Assembly: GCF_004365875.1 (NCBI RefSeq)
Contig: NZ_SODF01000001.1
Location: 2,232,001-2,296,000, forward strand
Direction of reading: 5' to 3'
DNA length: 64,000 nucleotides
Origin: Kribbella kalugense
Lineage (GTDB): Bacteria > Actinomycetota > Actinomycetes > Propionibacteriales > Kribbellaceae
The number at the start of each line of letters is the position of its first letter. Positions within the stretch are counted from its first letter, which is position 1. The translations under genes were made by a program, and so were the position numbers. Under the pieces are notes generated by a model. The model did no database searches and was not told where the DNA came from. It worked only from the letters and a program-made list of their open reading frames with translations. Shown one piece after another: positions 18,366 through 26,110 of the stretch.

Positions 18366-21300
18366 ATGGCGGCAGATACCCCCTGGCGGCAGGTTCCGGC
18401 CCAGGTCGACTTCCCGGCACTGGAGCGCGAGGTGCTCGCGCTCTGGGACGAGCACGACACGTTCGCCAAGAGCCTCGAGCAGTCCGCCGGCGGACAGCCG
18501 TGGACGTTCTTCGAAGGCCCGCCGACGGCGAACGGCATGCCCGGCACCCACCACATCGAGGCCCGCGTCTTCAAGGACGTGTTCCCGCGCTACCGGACCA
18601 TGAAGGGTTTCTGGGTCGAGCGCAAGGCCGGCTGGGACTGCCACGGCCTCCCGGTCGAGGTCGCGGTCGAGAAAGAGCTCGGCTTCAGCGGCAAGAACGA
18701 CATCGAGGCGTACGGCATCGCCGCGTTCAACGACAAGTGCCGCGAGTCCGTACTGCGGCATGTCGACGCGTTCAACGAGCTGACCGTCCGGATGGGCTAC
18801 TGGGTCGACCTCGAGCACCCGTACAAGACGATGGACCCGGAGTACGTCCAGTCGGTCTGGTGGTCGCTCAAGCAGATCCACGACAAGGGCCTGCTGGTCG
18901 AGGACTACCGCATCACGCCGTACTGCCCGCGCTGCGGCACCGGCCTGTCCGACCACGAGCTCGCCCAGGGCTACGAGACAGTCGTCGACCCGTCGGTCTA
19001 CGTCCGCTTCCCGCTGACCTCCGGCCCGCTCGCCGGCAAGGCGTCGCTCCTGGTCTGGACGACGACCCCGTGGACACTCGTTTCAAACACCGCGGTCGCC
19101 GTACACCCGGATGTCGAGTACGTCGTCGCCACCGACGGCAACGAGTCACTAGTAGTCGCCAAGCCGCTGCTCGACAAGCTCGGTGAAGGCTGGACGGTCA
19201 CCAACGAGTACGTCGGCCGCGAGATGGAGCTGTGGACGTACCAGCGTCCGTTCGAGCTGGTCGAGTTCGACGAGCCGGCGCACTACGTCGTACTGGCGGA
19301 CTACGTCACCACTGAGGACGGCACGGGTCTGGTGCACCAGTCCCCCGCGTTCGGTGCGGACGACCTCGCGGTCGGCCGCGAGTACAACCTGCCGGTGGTG
19401 AACCCGGTCGACACGACCGGTCACTTCAACACCGACGTACCGCTGGTCGGGGGCCAGTTCTTCAAGAAGGCCGACGAGGACCTGGTCAAGGACCTCAAGG
19501 ACCGCGGCGTCCTGTTCAAGCACGTCCCGTACGAGCACCCGTACCCGCACTGCTGGCGCTGCCACACGCCAGTCATGTACTACGCGCTCCCGTCCTGGTA
19601 CATCCGCACCACCCAGGTGAAGGACGCACTGCTCCGCGAGAACGAGAAGACCAACTGGTACCCGGACTCGGTCAAGTGGGGCCGGTACGGCGACTGGCTG
19701 CGGAACAACATCGACTGGGCGGTCTCCCGCTCTCGCTTCTGGGGTACGCCGCTGCCGATCTGGCGCTGCGACGAGGACCACCAGGTCTGCGTCGGCTCGC
19801 TGGCCGAGCTCGGCGAGCTGGCCGGCCGGGACCTGAGCTCCACCGACCCGCACCGGCCGTTCGTCGACGACATCACCTTCGACTGCCCGACGTGTGGCGC
19901 CGAGTCACACCGGGTGCCCGAGGTGATCGACGCCTGGTACGACTCGGGTTCGATGCCGTTCGCGCAGTGGGGCTACCCGTGGGCGGAGGGCTCGGAGGAG
20001 AAGTTCGCCAAGACCTACCCGGCCGACTTCATCTCCGAGGCGATCGACCAGACCCGCGGCTGGTTCTACACGCTGATGGCGATCGGCACGCTGGTCTTCG
20101 ACGAGTCGTCGTACCGCAATGTCGTCTGCCTCGGGCACATCCTGGCCGAGGACGGCCGGAAGATGTCCAAGCACCTGGGCAACATCCTCGAGCCGATCCC
20201 GCTGATGGACAATCACAGCGCGGACGCGGTGCGCTGGTTCATGGCCGCGTCCGGGTCGCCGTGGAAGGCGCGCGGCATCGGGCCGAACGTGCTGAACGAG
20301 ATCACCCGGAAGGTGCTGCTCACCTACTGGAACACGGTCGCGTTCCACGCGCTGTATGCGCGGCTGTCCGATTGGTCGCCTGCCGACGCTCCTGCGGTCG
20401 AGGACCGCTCGGTGCTGGATCGCTGGTTGGTCAGCGAGACGCACCGGCTGGTCCGGGACACGGACGCGGCGTACGCCGAGTTCGACACGCAACGGCTCGG
20501 CGTACTGATCAACTCGTTCGTCGACGTGCTCTCGAACTGGTACGTACGCCGTTCGCGCCGCCGGTTCTGGTCCGGTGACGCGAGTGCGCTCGCGACCCTG
20601 CACGAGACACTCGACGTACTCACCCGGGTGATGGCGCCGCTGATGCCGTTCGTCACCGAGCGGGTCTGGCAGGACGTATTCCGCCCAGTCACGCCCGGGC
20701 TGCCCGAGTCCGTCCACCTGACCAGCTTCCCGACGTACGACGAGACGCTGATCGACGACGTGCTCGCGCAGCATGTGTCGATGGCGCGGCGCGTCGTCGA
20801 GCTCGGCCGGTCGGCCCGCGCCGAGGCGAAGGTGAAGATCCGGCAGCCGCTGGCCCGTGCCCTGGTCGGGTCGGCCGCGATCGCGGACCTGTCGCCGGAA
20901 CTGCTGCAGGAGATCGCCGACGAGCTCAACGTGGGCACGGTCGAGCCGCTGTCCGCCGCGGGTGCGGACCTGGTCGAGTTCTCAGCCAAGGGCAACTTCC
21001 GTGAGCTGGGCAAGCGGTTCGCCAAGCAGACGCCGGTGGTCGCGGCCGCGATCGCCGCCGCCGACGCCGGCGGGCTCGCGGTCGAGCTGAAGGAGACCGG
21101 GTCGGCAAGCGTCGTCGTCGACGGCGAGGACGTCCGGGTGAGCGAGGCCGAGGTACTGCTGTCCGAGCGACCGAAGGAAGGCTGGTCGGTGGTCAACGAG
21201 CAGGGCGAGACCGTTGCCCTCGACCTCGAGGTCACGCCGGAACTGCGGCAGGCCGGCCTGGCCCGCGAGGTGGTCCGAACGTTGCAGGAGGCCCGGAAGA

Positions 21301-21512
21301 ACGCCGGCCTCGAGGTGTCGGACCGGATCAAGGTCTGGCTGACCTCGACCGACCCTGAGCTGGCCGATGCCCTCGGCAAGCACGCCGACGAGATCGCCCG
21401 CGAGGTCCTCGCCGTCAACCTCGCCCAGTCGGCCCCGTCCGAACCCCTGGTCGACGTTGCCGAAGGCACCGAAGAGGACCTCCAACTCACCTACTGGCTC
21501 ACCAAGGCCTAA
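18366..21512 (+). CDS. ileS: Isoleucyl-tRNA synthetase
   Basis: A 1048-residue class I synthetase charging tRNA-Ile in the cytosol. The HIGH-type motif appears as GTHH (residues 60-63) within FFEGPPTANGMPGTHHIEARVFKD and the second signature KMSKH at 599-603. The editing CP1 domain lies between, with zinc-binding cysteines (CPRCG, CWRCH, CPTCG). The C-terminal anticodon-binding domain has DUF5915-like end sequence. This is the eukaryotic-like ileS2 size class, larger than the ~930-residue form; that class is often associated with mupirocin tolerance, a family property not testable here. ATG 18366 follows the sequestered GAAGGA site of the T-box. Confidence 0.97.
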   Translation: MAADTPWRQVPAQVDFPALEREVLALWDEHDTFAKSLEQSAGGQPWTFFEGPPTANGMPGTHHIEARVFKDVFPRYRTMKGFWVERKAGWDCHGLPVEVAVEKELGFSGKNDIEAYGIAAFNDKCRESVLRHVDAFNELTVRMGYWVDLEHPYKTMDPEYVQSVWWSLKQIHDKGLLVEDYRITPYCPRCGTGLSDHELAQGYETVVDPSVYVRFPLTSGPLAGKASLLVWTTTPWTLVSNTAVAVHPDVEYVVATDGNESLVVAKPLLDKLGEGWTVTNEYVGREMELWTYQRPFELVEFDEPAHYVVLADYVTTEDGTGLVHQSPAFGADDLAVGREYNLPVVNPVDTTGHFNTDVPLVGGQFFKKADEDLVKDLKDRGVLFKHVPYEHPYPHCWRCHTPVMYYALPSWYIRTTQVKDALLRENEKTNWYPDSVKWGRYGDWLRNNIDWAVSRSRFWGTPLPIWRCDEDHQVCVGSLAELGELAGRDLSSTDPHRPFVDDITFDCPTCGAESHRVPEVIDAWYDSGSMPFAQWGYPWAEGSEEKFAKTYPADFISEAIDQTRGWFYTLMAIGTLVFDESSYRNVVCLGHILAEDGRKMSKHLGNILEPIPLMDNHSADAVRWFMAASGSPWKARGIGPNVLNEITRKVLLTYWNTVAFHALYARLSDWSPADAPAVEDRSVLDRWLVSETHRLVRDTDAAYAEFDTQRLGVLINSFVDVLSNWYVRRSRRRFWSGDASALATLHETLDVLTRVMAPLMPFVTERVWQDVFRPVTPGLPESVHLTSFPTYDETLIDDVLAQHVSMARRVVELGRSARAEAKVKIRQPLARALVGSAAIADLSPELLQEIADELNVGTVEPLSAAGADLVEFSAKGNFRELGKRFAKQTPVVAAAIAAADAGGLAVELKETGSASVVVDGEDVRVSEAEVLLSERPKEGWSVVNEQGETVALDLEVTPELRQAGLAREVVRTLQEARKNAGLEVSDRIKVWLTSTDPELADALGKHADEIAREVLAVNLAQSAPSEPLVDVAEGTEEDLQLTYWLTKA

Positions 21513-21985
21513 CGAGGCGGCCGGACGGCGCGGGCCCGCAACGACGGGCTCGCGCCGAGGTGGTTGATGATGTCGATCATCAGTAGGCGGGCCTTTTCGA
21601 CCTTGGCGTCGCCGAGGGTTTGGCGGAGTTCGGCATCGAGGGCGGCTCGGTGTTTGCGGGCGGCCTCGATGACCGCCTGACCACGGTCGGTCAGTACGAC
21701 GATGCGGGCGCGGGCGTCGGCCGGGTCGGGGCGGCGACTGACGTAGCCGCGGTTCGACAGGTCGGCGATCGACTTCGAAGCCGCTTGCTGTGTGACGCCG
21801 AGCTTCTCGGCGAGTGTGCTGATCGTCACCGGGCCGGCGACCAGATGCTGGAACACCACGCCGTCCGCGAACCGCGAGTCCTCGAAGCCGTCGGCAGCAA
21901 GTCGGCGCTGGAGCTCGTCGGCCAACGCCCAGCCGGCGAACAGTGATGCCAGGGACAGGTCGGCATCAGCCGGATCGAACTCCAT
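21509..21985 (-). CDS. MarR-family transcriptional regulator
   Basis: A 158-residue winged-helix regulator. The DNA-binding helices are VTISTLAEKLGVTQQAASKSIADLSNRGYVSRRPDPADARARIVVLTDRG, the classic MarR recognition helix plus wing. It is divergent from the pyridoxamine-oxidase-like gene. Two copies of a 14-bp palindrome lie in the 47-base gap and are its likely operators. Its own candidate -10 TATAGT (21994-21999 on the opposite strand) overlaps the first palindrome, so autoregulation is likely. Its end overlaps the ileS stop by 4 bases, tail to tail. Confidence 0.92.
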   Translation of the reverse strand: MEFDPADADLSLASLFAGWALADELQRRLAADGFEDSRFADGVVFQHLVAGPVTISTLAEKLGVTQQAASKSIADLSNRGYVSRRPDPADARARIVVLTDRGQAVIEAARKHRAALDAELRQTLGDAKVEKARLLMIDIINHLGASPSLRARAVRPPR

Positions 21986-21998
21986 GCCGGCAAACTAT

Positions 21999-22012
21999 AC
22001 AACCATGGTTGT
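21999..22012. promoter_or_regulatory. MarR operator, copy 1
   Basis: Perfect 14-bp palindrome ACAACCATGGTTGT. It touches the marR -10 (TATAGT, 21994-21999) and the -35 region of the divergent gene. Confidence 0.7.
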
Positions 22013-22020
22013 GCATCGAC

Positions 22021-22026
22021 TAACCT
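22021..22026 (+). promoter_or_regulatory. Candidate -10 of the pyridoxamine-oxidase-like gene (leaderless)
   Basis: TAACCT lies 6 bases upstream of ATG 22033, with no ribosome site between. It sits between the two operator palindromes. Confidence 0.45.
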
Positions 22027-22040
22027 ACAACCATGGTTGT
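22027..22040. promoter_or_regulatory. MarR operator, copy 2 (covers the start codon)
   Basis: A second identical palindrome ACAACCATGGTTGT, 28 bases after the first. The ATG start codon (22033-22035) of the downstream gene is its centre, so repressor would sit on the transcription start. Confidence 0.7.
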
Positions 22041-22608
22041 GCAAAAGGAGTTTCTCGAGAGAGCGCACCGCATCGTGTGGTGCACGGTCGCGACGGTCGG
22101 TCCGGACAACCGGCCGCGGAGCCGGATCCTGCACCCGATCTGGGAGCTCGACGATCAGCTGACCGGATGGATCGTCACCCGGGCGACGCCGGTCAAGGTG
22201 CGGCACCTCAGTTACAGCCCGTATCTGAGCTGCAGCTACTGGGAGCCCGGTCATGAAGTGGCCATCGCCGACTGCGAGGCGGAGTGGGTCACCGATGCCG
22301 CGACGCGGCAACGAGTCTGGGAGCTGTACCGCGACGCTCCAGCCCCACTCGGCTACGACTTCTGGAGTGTGTTCCCCGCTGGACCGGCCCCGGTCGTGGG
22401 GCCTCCCGGCCTGGACCGAGGAGCGCAGGGAGCGAAGCGACCGGAGCGACGAGGGAAGGCCGGGAGTAACAGCCCCACGACCCGCCGCGCCGGAGGCGCG
22501 GCATTCAATACAGAGTCACCCTCACTCCTACGGCTTGCGCCGTACCGGCTTCGGCTTGCTGATGTCGAGACGCTCAGCGGCCGGAAGGAACCTCGGGTCT
22601 GGCCCTGA
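22033..22608 (+). CDS. Pyridoxamine 5'-phosphate oxidase family protein with an in-frame insertion
   Basis: 191 residues; split-barrel flavin-binding fold typical of F420/FMN-dependent oxidoreductase-like proteins. Residues 1-118 are normal family sequence (AHRIVWCTVATVGPDNRPRSRILHPIWE, VKVRHLSYSPYLSCSYW, YDFWSVFPAG), and 165-180 resume with LLRLAPYRLRLADVETL. Between them, about residues 120-162, is a Gly/Arg/Pro/Lys-rich stretch encoded by a palindromic element (22392-22502) that keeps the frame open. The ATG at 22033 lies within an operator, 6 bases after a -10 box; there is no ribosome site. Probably repressed by the divergent MarR. Whether the enlarged protein folds is unknown. Confidence 0.82.
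   Translation: MVVQKEFLERAHRIVWCTVATVGPDNRPRSRILHPIWELDDQLTGWIVTRATPVKVRHLSYSPYLSCSYWEPGHEVAIADCEAEWVTDAATRQRVWELYRDAPAPLGYDFWSVFPAGPAPVVGPPGLDRGAQGAKRPERRGKAGSNSPTTRRAGGAAFNTESPSLLRLAPYRLRLADVETLSGRKEPRVWP
22392..22502. repeat. Palindromic element inserted in a coding gene
   Basis: Outer arms GGTCGTGGGGC (22392-22402) and GCCCCACGACC (22472-22482) pair perfectly. Inner arms TCCCGGCC (22404-22411) and GGCCGGGA (22458-22465) also pair perfectly, with a GAGCG-repeat core between them. A second hairpin GCCGCGCC-gga-GGCGCGGC follows (22484-22502). The length and structure suggest a short non-autonomous palindromic repeat. It is in frame in the host gene. No second copy was noticed in this window. 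Confidence 0.7.
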
Positions 22609-22626
22609 CTCCCCGTTACCGGGAAG

Positions 22627-22648
22627 GGACCCTGAGTCAAAAGGGTCC
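22627..22648. terminator. Hairpin after the pyridoxamine-oxidase-like gene
   Basis: GGACCCT and AGGGTCC pair (7 bp) around an 8-base loop, 19 bases after the stop codon. It has no U-run and is the first of two stems between the convergent genes. Confidence 0.45.
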
Positions 22649-22662
22649 AGACATGCCGAAGA

Positions 22663-22687
22663 GGCGGTGCTGCCGGAAAGCACCGCC
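22663..22687. terminator. Probable bidirectional terminator between the oxidase-like gene and divIVA
   Basis: GGCGGTGCT / AGCACCGCC is a perfect 9-bp GC-rich stem with a 7-base loop. It lies 48 bases after the divIVA stop and 55 bases after the convergent gene's stop. Confidence 0.6.
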
Positions 22688-22734
22688 CCCTCGAGGGATG
22701 AAACGCGACTCCGAGGTTTTACGACACCGAGTCT

Positions 22735-23493
22735 TTAAACGCCGTGACCGTGAGCCTGGGCGCGGGCCTCCGGGCGGAAGCCGTTGCGCGGGCTGAGCGT
22801 GTCGTCGCCGTTGCCGAGCGCCTTCAGCTGCTCGGTGAAGTACGTCTTCAGGCGGCTGCGGTACTCACGCTCGTACGCGTGCAGGTCGTCGATCGTGCGC
22901 TCGAGCTGACCCTTCTGCTTCTCCAGCGTGCCGAGCATCTGAGCGCGACGCTCGGCGATCTCGCCGTCGAGCTTCTCGGCGCGGGCGCGAGCCTCACCGG
23001 TCATCCGGTCGGCCTTGCCACGCGCCTCGTTCTCGAGCCGCTCGGCCTTGGCGCGGGCCTCGCCGATGATCTTGTCGGCGGTGTCCTTCGCCTCCTGGAC
23101 CAGGTCGTCGGAGTGCTTGGTGGCCATCTCCAGCAGCCGAACGGCCGAGCTGGAGGCGTCACCGACCGAGCCGGCCGCAGCAGCTGCACCAGCAGCCGCG
23201 ACCACCGGCATCACCGGCGGCTTCTCCTCGACCTTCTCGACCACGACCGGGGGCTTGGGCTGCTGCACGACTGGCGGCAGCGCGGCGGTCTGGTCGACCG
23301 GCCGCTGCTGGTCCGCGCCCGCGCGCTGAGCCGCCGCGAGCTTGGCCCGCAGCTCCTCGTTCTCGGCGAGAAGTCGCTCGAGCTCTGCCTCGACCTCGTC
23401 GAGGAAGGAGTCGACCTCTGTGACGTCGTAGCCCTCCCGTAGTCGGACGGGCGTGAACTGCTTCGAGCGGACGTCATCCGGCGTCAGCGGCAT
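22735..23493 (-). CDS. divIVA: DivIVA-domain polar growth/septum protein (Wag31-like)
   Basis: A 252-residue coiled-coil scaffold. The N-terminal DivIVA membrane-binding domain is FTPVRLREGYDVTEVDSFLDEVEAELERLL (residues 13-42). A Pro/Val/Ala-rich flexible linker covers about 65-110. A long second coiled coil with Ala/Lys/Glu/Arg heptads (AKAERLENEARGKADRM) extends to about 215. In actinobacteria DivIVA marks poles and septa and recruits wall-synthesis enzymes. It sits downstream of yggT and sepF, the usual order near ftsZ, but 197 bases separate it from yggT, so it likely has its own promoter. Confidence 0.93.
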   Translation of the reverse strand: MPLTPDDVRSKQFTPVRLREGYDVTEVDSFLDEVEAELERLLAENEELRAKLAAAQRAGADQQRPVDQTAALPPVVQQPKPPVVVEKVEEKPPVMPVVAAAGAAAAAGSVGDASSSAVRLLEMATKHSDDLVQEAKDTADKIIGEARAKAERLENEARGKADRMTGEARARAEKLDGEIAERRAQMLGTLEKQKGQLERTIDDLHAYEREYRSRLKTYFTEQLKALGNGDDTLSPRNGFRPEARAQAHGHGV

Positions 23494-23690
23494 CTTTCAC
23501 CTCGTTTGTCTGTGTCTTGGCGGAGTCCCCGTGGTGCTACACCCCGGCGACTCAGTAGATCACGTTATCGCTTCGTTGTCTTATGACGGAATCCGGGCGG
23601 GTGACAACGGTCCTGCCCGGTGGAGCGGCCCCGTAGACACAGCCCCGTTTTTCCGAGTCTCCACCTACCCAGTCCGCGCCTTCCTCACCC

Positions 23691-23996
23691 TTACAACGAG
23701 CGTAAAGCCGTTGAGTTGATGGACATCGCCACCGAAACGATGACGAACAACATCAGCATGGACAGGTCGATCCGCACCCCACCGGCCCCGATCGGGGGCA
23801 GGATCCGGCGCAGCGGCCGCAGCAGCGGATCGGTGACCGAGTAGATCAACTCGAAGAACAGCAGCAGCGGTCCCTTCGGATGCCACTGCGGCGCGAACAT
23901 GACGATCAGACTGAGCACGAACCTCGCCACCAGGATCAGGAAGAAGGCGAGCAGCACCCAGCTGAGAACACTGAGGACGAGCGCTAGAGCAACCAT
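23691..23996 (-). CDS. YggT-family membrane protein
   Basis: A 101-residue protein with two hydrophobic helices (LVLSVLSWVLLAFFLILVARFVLS and SMLMLFVIVSVAMSI) separated by the conserved loop SVTDPLLRPLRRILPPIGAGGVRIDLS, the YggT signature. Members are implicated in division-site or osmotic functions and sit between sepF and divIVA in most Gram-positive genomes, as here. The spacing of 50 bases from sepF suggests co-transcription. Confidence 0.92.
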   Translation of the reverse strand: MVALALVLSVLSWVLLAFFLILVARFVLSLIVMFAPQWHPKGPLLLFFELIYSVTDPLLRPLRRILPPIGAGGVRIDLSMLMLFVIVSVAMSINSTALRSL

Positions 23997-24046
23997 GTCG
24001 TCAATGAGTGTAGAAGACGGCGGAAGGGTGTTGACCAGCCAGAGCG

Positions 24047-24592
24047 TCAGCTCTGGTTGTAGAACCCGTCCGCGGCGATCTTCTCCTTCTCCTCGGCGGC
24101 GACCGTGACGTTCGGCGGGCAGACCAGGAACACCTTGGTGGTGATCCGCTCGATCGAGCCACGGCAGCAGAAGATCAGCCCGGCCGCGAAGTCGACCAGC
24201 CGCTTGGCGTCGGCGTGGTCCATCTCGGTCAGGTTCATGATGACGGGCGTGCCGTCGCGGAAATGCTCACCGATGACGCGCGCTTCGTTGTAACTGCGCG
24301 GGTGCACGGTGGTGATGCGGGCCAACTCGGTTACCTCCGGGGACGGCGCGACCCCGCGCCGGTCTGGGAACTTGCTGACCGTGGCGCCGCTCGGGGTCTC
24401 GCGGTCCTCGCGAGACTCGCGGCTCTCCCGGCCGGCAGGTACCGGCTCGGTCTCGTGGGAGTCCCCGTCGACGGCGTCGTCGTCGTACTCTTCGTACTCG
24501 TCGTCGTACGTGTCGTCGTACCGCGCGTTGTAGCGCTCCCCGTCCTCGACCAAGCCGAGGTAGACACCCATCTTGCGCAGCGCGCCGCTCAT
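24047..24592 (-). CDS. sepF: Cell division protein SepF
   Basis: A 181-residue FtsZ-binding membrane anchor. The N-terminal amphipathic helix [17 protein letters not shown] is followed by a very acidic, disordered linker with Asp/Glu/Tyr repeats (about 22-46). The conserved C-terminal SepF dimer/filament domain runs from about 95 ([53 protein letters not shown]). In actinobacteria, which lack FtsA, SepF tethers the Z ring. ATG 24592 follows a GGAGGG ribosome site. It lies in the expected place after yggS. Confidence 0.95.
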   Translation of the reverse strand: MSGALRKMGVYLGLVEDGERYNARYDDTYDDEYEEYDDDAVDGDSHETEPVPAGRESRESREDRETPSGATVSKFPDRRGVAPSPEVTELARITTVHPRSYNEARVIGEHFRDGTPVIMNLTEMDHADAKRLVDFAAGLIFCCRGSIERITTKVFLVCPPNVTVAAEEKEKIAADGFYNQS

Positions 24593-24662
24593 GGCCCTCC
24601 AGCACCTCGATCCGGTTCGACGACAACAGTGAGCCGGAAGCTAAACCCGCTCGATGTCGACA

Positions 24663-25376
24663 CTAACCCAGTGGAGTGCGCGTACCGAGTAATGCGCGCC
24701 CGAGCCGAACGTGTGTCGCACCGTGCTTGATCGCCGCCTCCAGATCAGCGGTCATCCCGGCCGAGATCCAGTCGGCACCAGGGTGTTCGGAGCGTAGCCG
24801 GGACGCTACGTCGTGCAGTCCGGCAAAGGCTTCCTCCGGGTCCGAACCCAACGGCGCAACCGCCATCACTCCCCCGAGCTCCAGCCCGTCCGCGGCCGCG
24901 ATCTCCGCAGCCAACTCCGGTACGGCGGAAGGCTCGACGCCACCCCGGCCGGCACCGGTCGCCGCCTCCGCCGATCCGTACGCGGCAAGGCTCACCTGGA
25001 TCAGGCAGCGCACCGTCTTCTCTTCGCCGACTGCGGCCTTGGACAACGCTTCAACGAGTGACGACCGATCGACCGAGTGCACGACCGAAGCGTTCCGCAC
25101 AACCGACCGGGCCTTCTTCGACTGCAACTGGCCGACGAAGTGCCAGATGAGGTCCGGGCACTCCGGCGCCTTCACCTTGAGCTCCTGCTCGCGGTTCTCC
25201 CCGACGTCGCGGACACCGAGGGCCGCCAGCGCCCGTACATCGCTGACTGGGAAGGTTTTAGTGATCGCCACGAGGTTGACCTCGTCCCGCGCTCTCCCGG
25301 CCGCCTGACAGGCCTTCTCGATCCGTTCCTGAACCTGCAGCAAGTTGTCGCGCAGCTCATTCGCGCGGTCACTCAT
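24663..25376 (-). CDS. YggS/PLPBP-family pyridoxal phosphate homeostasis protein
   Basis: A 237-residue single-domain PLP-binding protein with an alanine-racemase-like barrel. The PLP lysine lies in LVAITKTFPVSDVRALAALG; other family marks are DVGENREQEL, WHFVGQLQSKK and the phosphate-binding RLGRALLGTR near the C-terminus. It buffers cellular PLP and affects amino-acid metabolism. Its ATG overlaps the pgeF stop (ATGA, 25373-25376), so translation is coupled. The order pgeF-yggS-sepF-yggT-divIVA downstream of ftsZ is standard in Gram-positive bacteria. Confidence 0.93.
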   Translation of the reverse strand: MSDRANELRDNLLQVQERIEKACQAAGRARDEVNLVAITKTFPVSDVRALAALGVRDVGENREQELKVKAPECPDLIWHFVGQLQSKKARSVVRNASVVHSVDRSSLVEALSKAAVGEEKTVRCLIQVSLAAYGSAEAATGAGRGGVEPSAVPELAAEIAAADGLELGGVMAVAPLGSDPEEAFAGLHDVASRLRSEHPGADWISAGMTADLEAAIKHGATHVRLGRALLGTRTPLG

Positions 25377-26098
25377 TGCGTCACCAGTCTGATCAGTCCG
25401 GCCATCCGGCCGCTCATCGGCCCTTCGCGACGGTACGAGTACAGGCTGTCCGATTCGATCGTGCACGCGGTCGCGTCGACAACCTCGACGTCGAGCTCGA
25501 CGAGTTGTGACTTCACACCAGCGGCCACGTCGAGTGCGGGAGTGCCCCAACTCGTTTCGGAGTACGCCGCCGGCACGCGCTGCGCGACCTCGGCCCGCAT
25601 GTCTTCGGGAACCTCGTAGCACTTCCCACACGCATACGGTCCGAGTACGGCGGTGATCCGCGATGCACCGAGGTCCCGCATCGCGTCGACAGTCGCCGGC
25701 ACGATGCCGACGTACATGCCCTTGCGGCCGGAATGCGCCGCACCGATGACGCCGTCGCCGACCAGCAGCACCGGCAGGCAATCGGCGGCACGTACGGCGA
25801 GCACAACATCGGATCGCGTCGTGACGAGCCCGTCCGCCTTCGGATTCCGATCGAGCGGCAGGTCGTCGTCCGGACCGATCACGTGGACCTCGCGGCCGTG
25901 GACCTGGCTGACCCGGACGACCGCCTCGGGCGCCACCTCGAACGCGGTGGCGACCCGGCGGAAGTTCTCAGCGATCCGCTCGGCGTCCTCGCCGTACCCA
26001 CCGAGATTGAATTCGCCGTACGGCGGCTTGCTGGCCCCGCCGTACCGATCGGTGAACGCGACCCGGGCAGCGGAAAGTACCTCGTCGTAGCCGAACAC
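25373..26098 (-). CDS. pgeF: Peptidoglycan editing factor PgeF (multicopper polyphenol oxidase/YfiH family)
   Basis: A 241-residue laccase-domain protein thought to remove non-alanine residues from UDP-MurNAc precursors. Metal or active-site positions are in place: His in RVSQVHGREV, Cys in RAADCLPVLL and His in GAAHSGRKGM (the E. coli HAGWRG motif is here HSGRKG). GPYACGKCYEV is the second cysteine-rich conserved loop. GTG 26098 is 6 bases after a -10-like TAACCT (26105-26110) with no ribosome site, so it may be leaderless. It is coupled to yggS by ATGA. Confidence 0.92.
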   Translation of the reverse strand: MFGYDEVLSAARVAFTDRYGGASKPPYGEFNLGGYGEDAERIAENFRRVATAFEVAPEAVVRVSQVHGREVHVIGPDDDLPLDRNPKADGLVTTRSDVVLAVRAADCLPVLLVGDGVIGAAHSGRKGMYVGIVPATVDAMRDLGASRITAVLGPYACGKCYEVPEDMRAEVAQRVPAAYSETSWGTPALDVAAGVKSQLVELDVEVVDATACTIESDSLYSYRREGPMSGRMAGLIRLVTQ

Positions 26099-26104
26099 GA
26101 CTGA

Positions 26105-26110
26105 AGGTTA
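26105..26110 (-). promoter_or_regulatory. Candidate -10 of pgeF (leaderless), inside the end of the S41 gene
   Basis: On the minus strand the sequence reads TAACCT, then 6 bases, then GTG. The hexamer shares bases with the stop codon of the upstream protease gene (26108-26110). No clear -35 is present. Confidence 0.4.
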
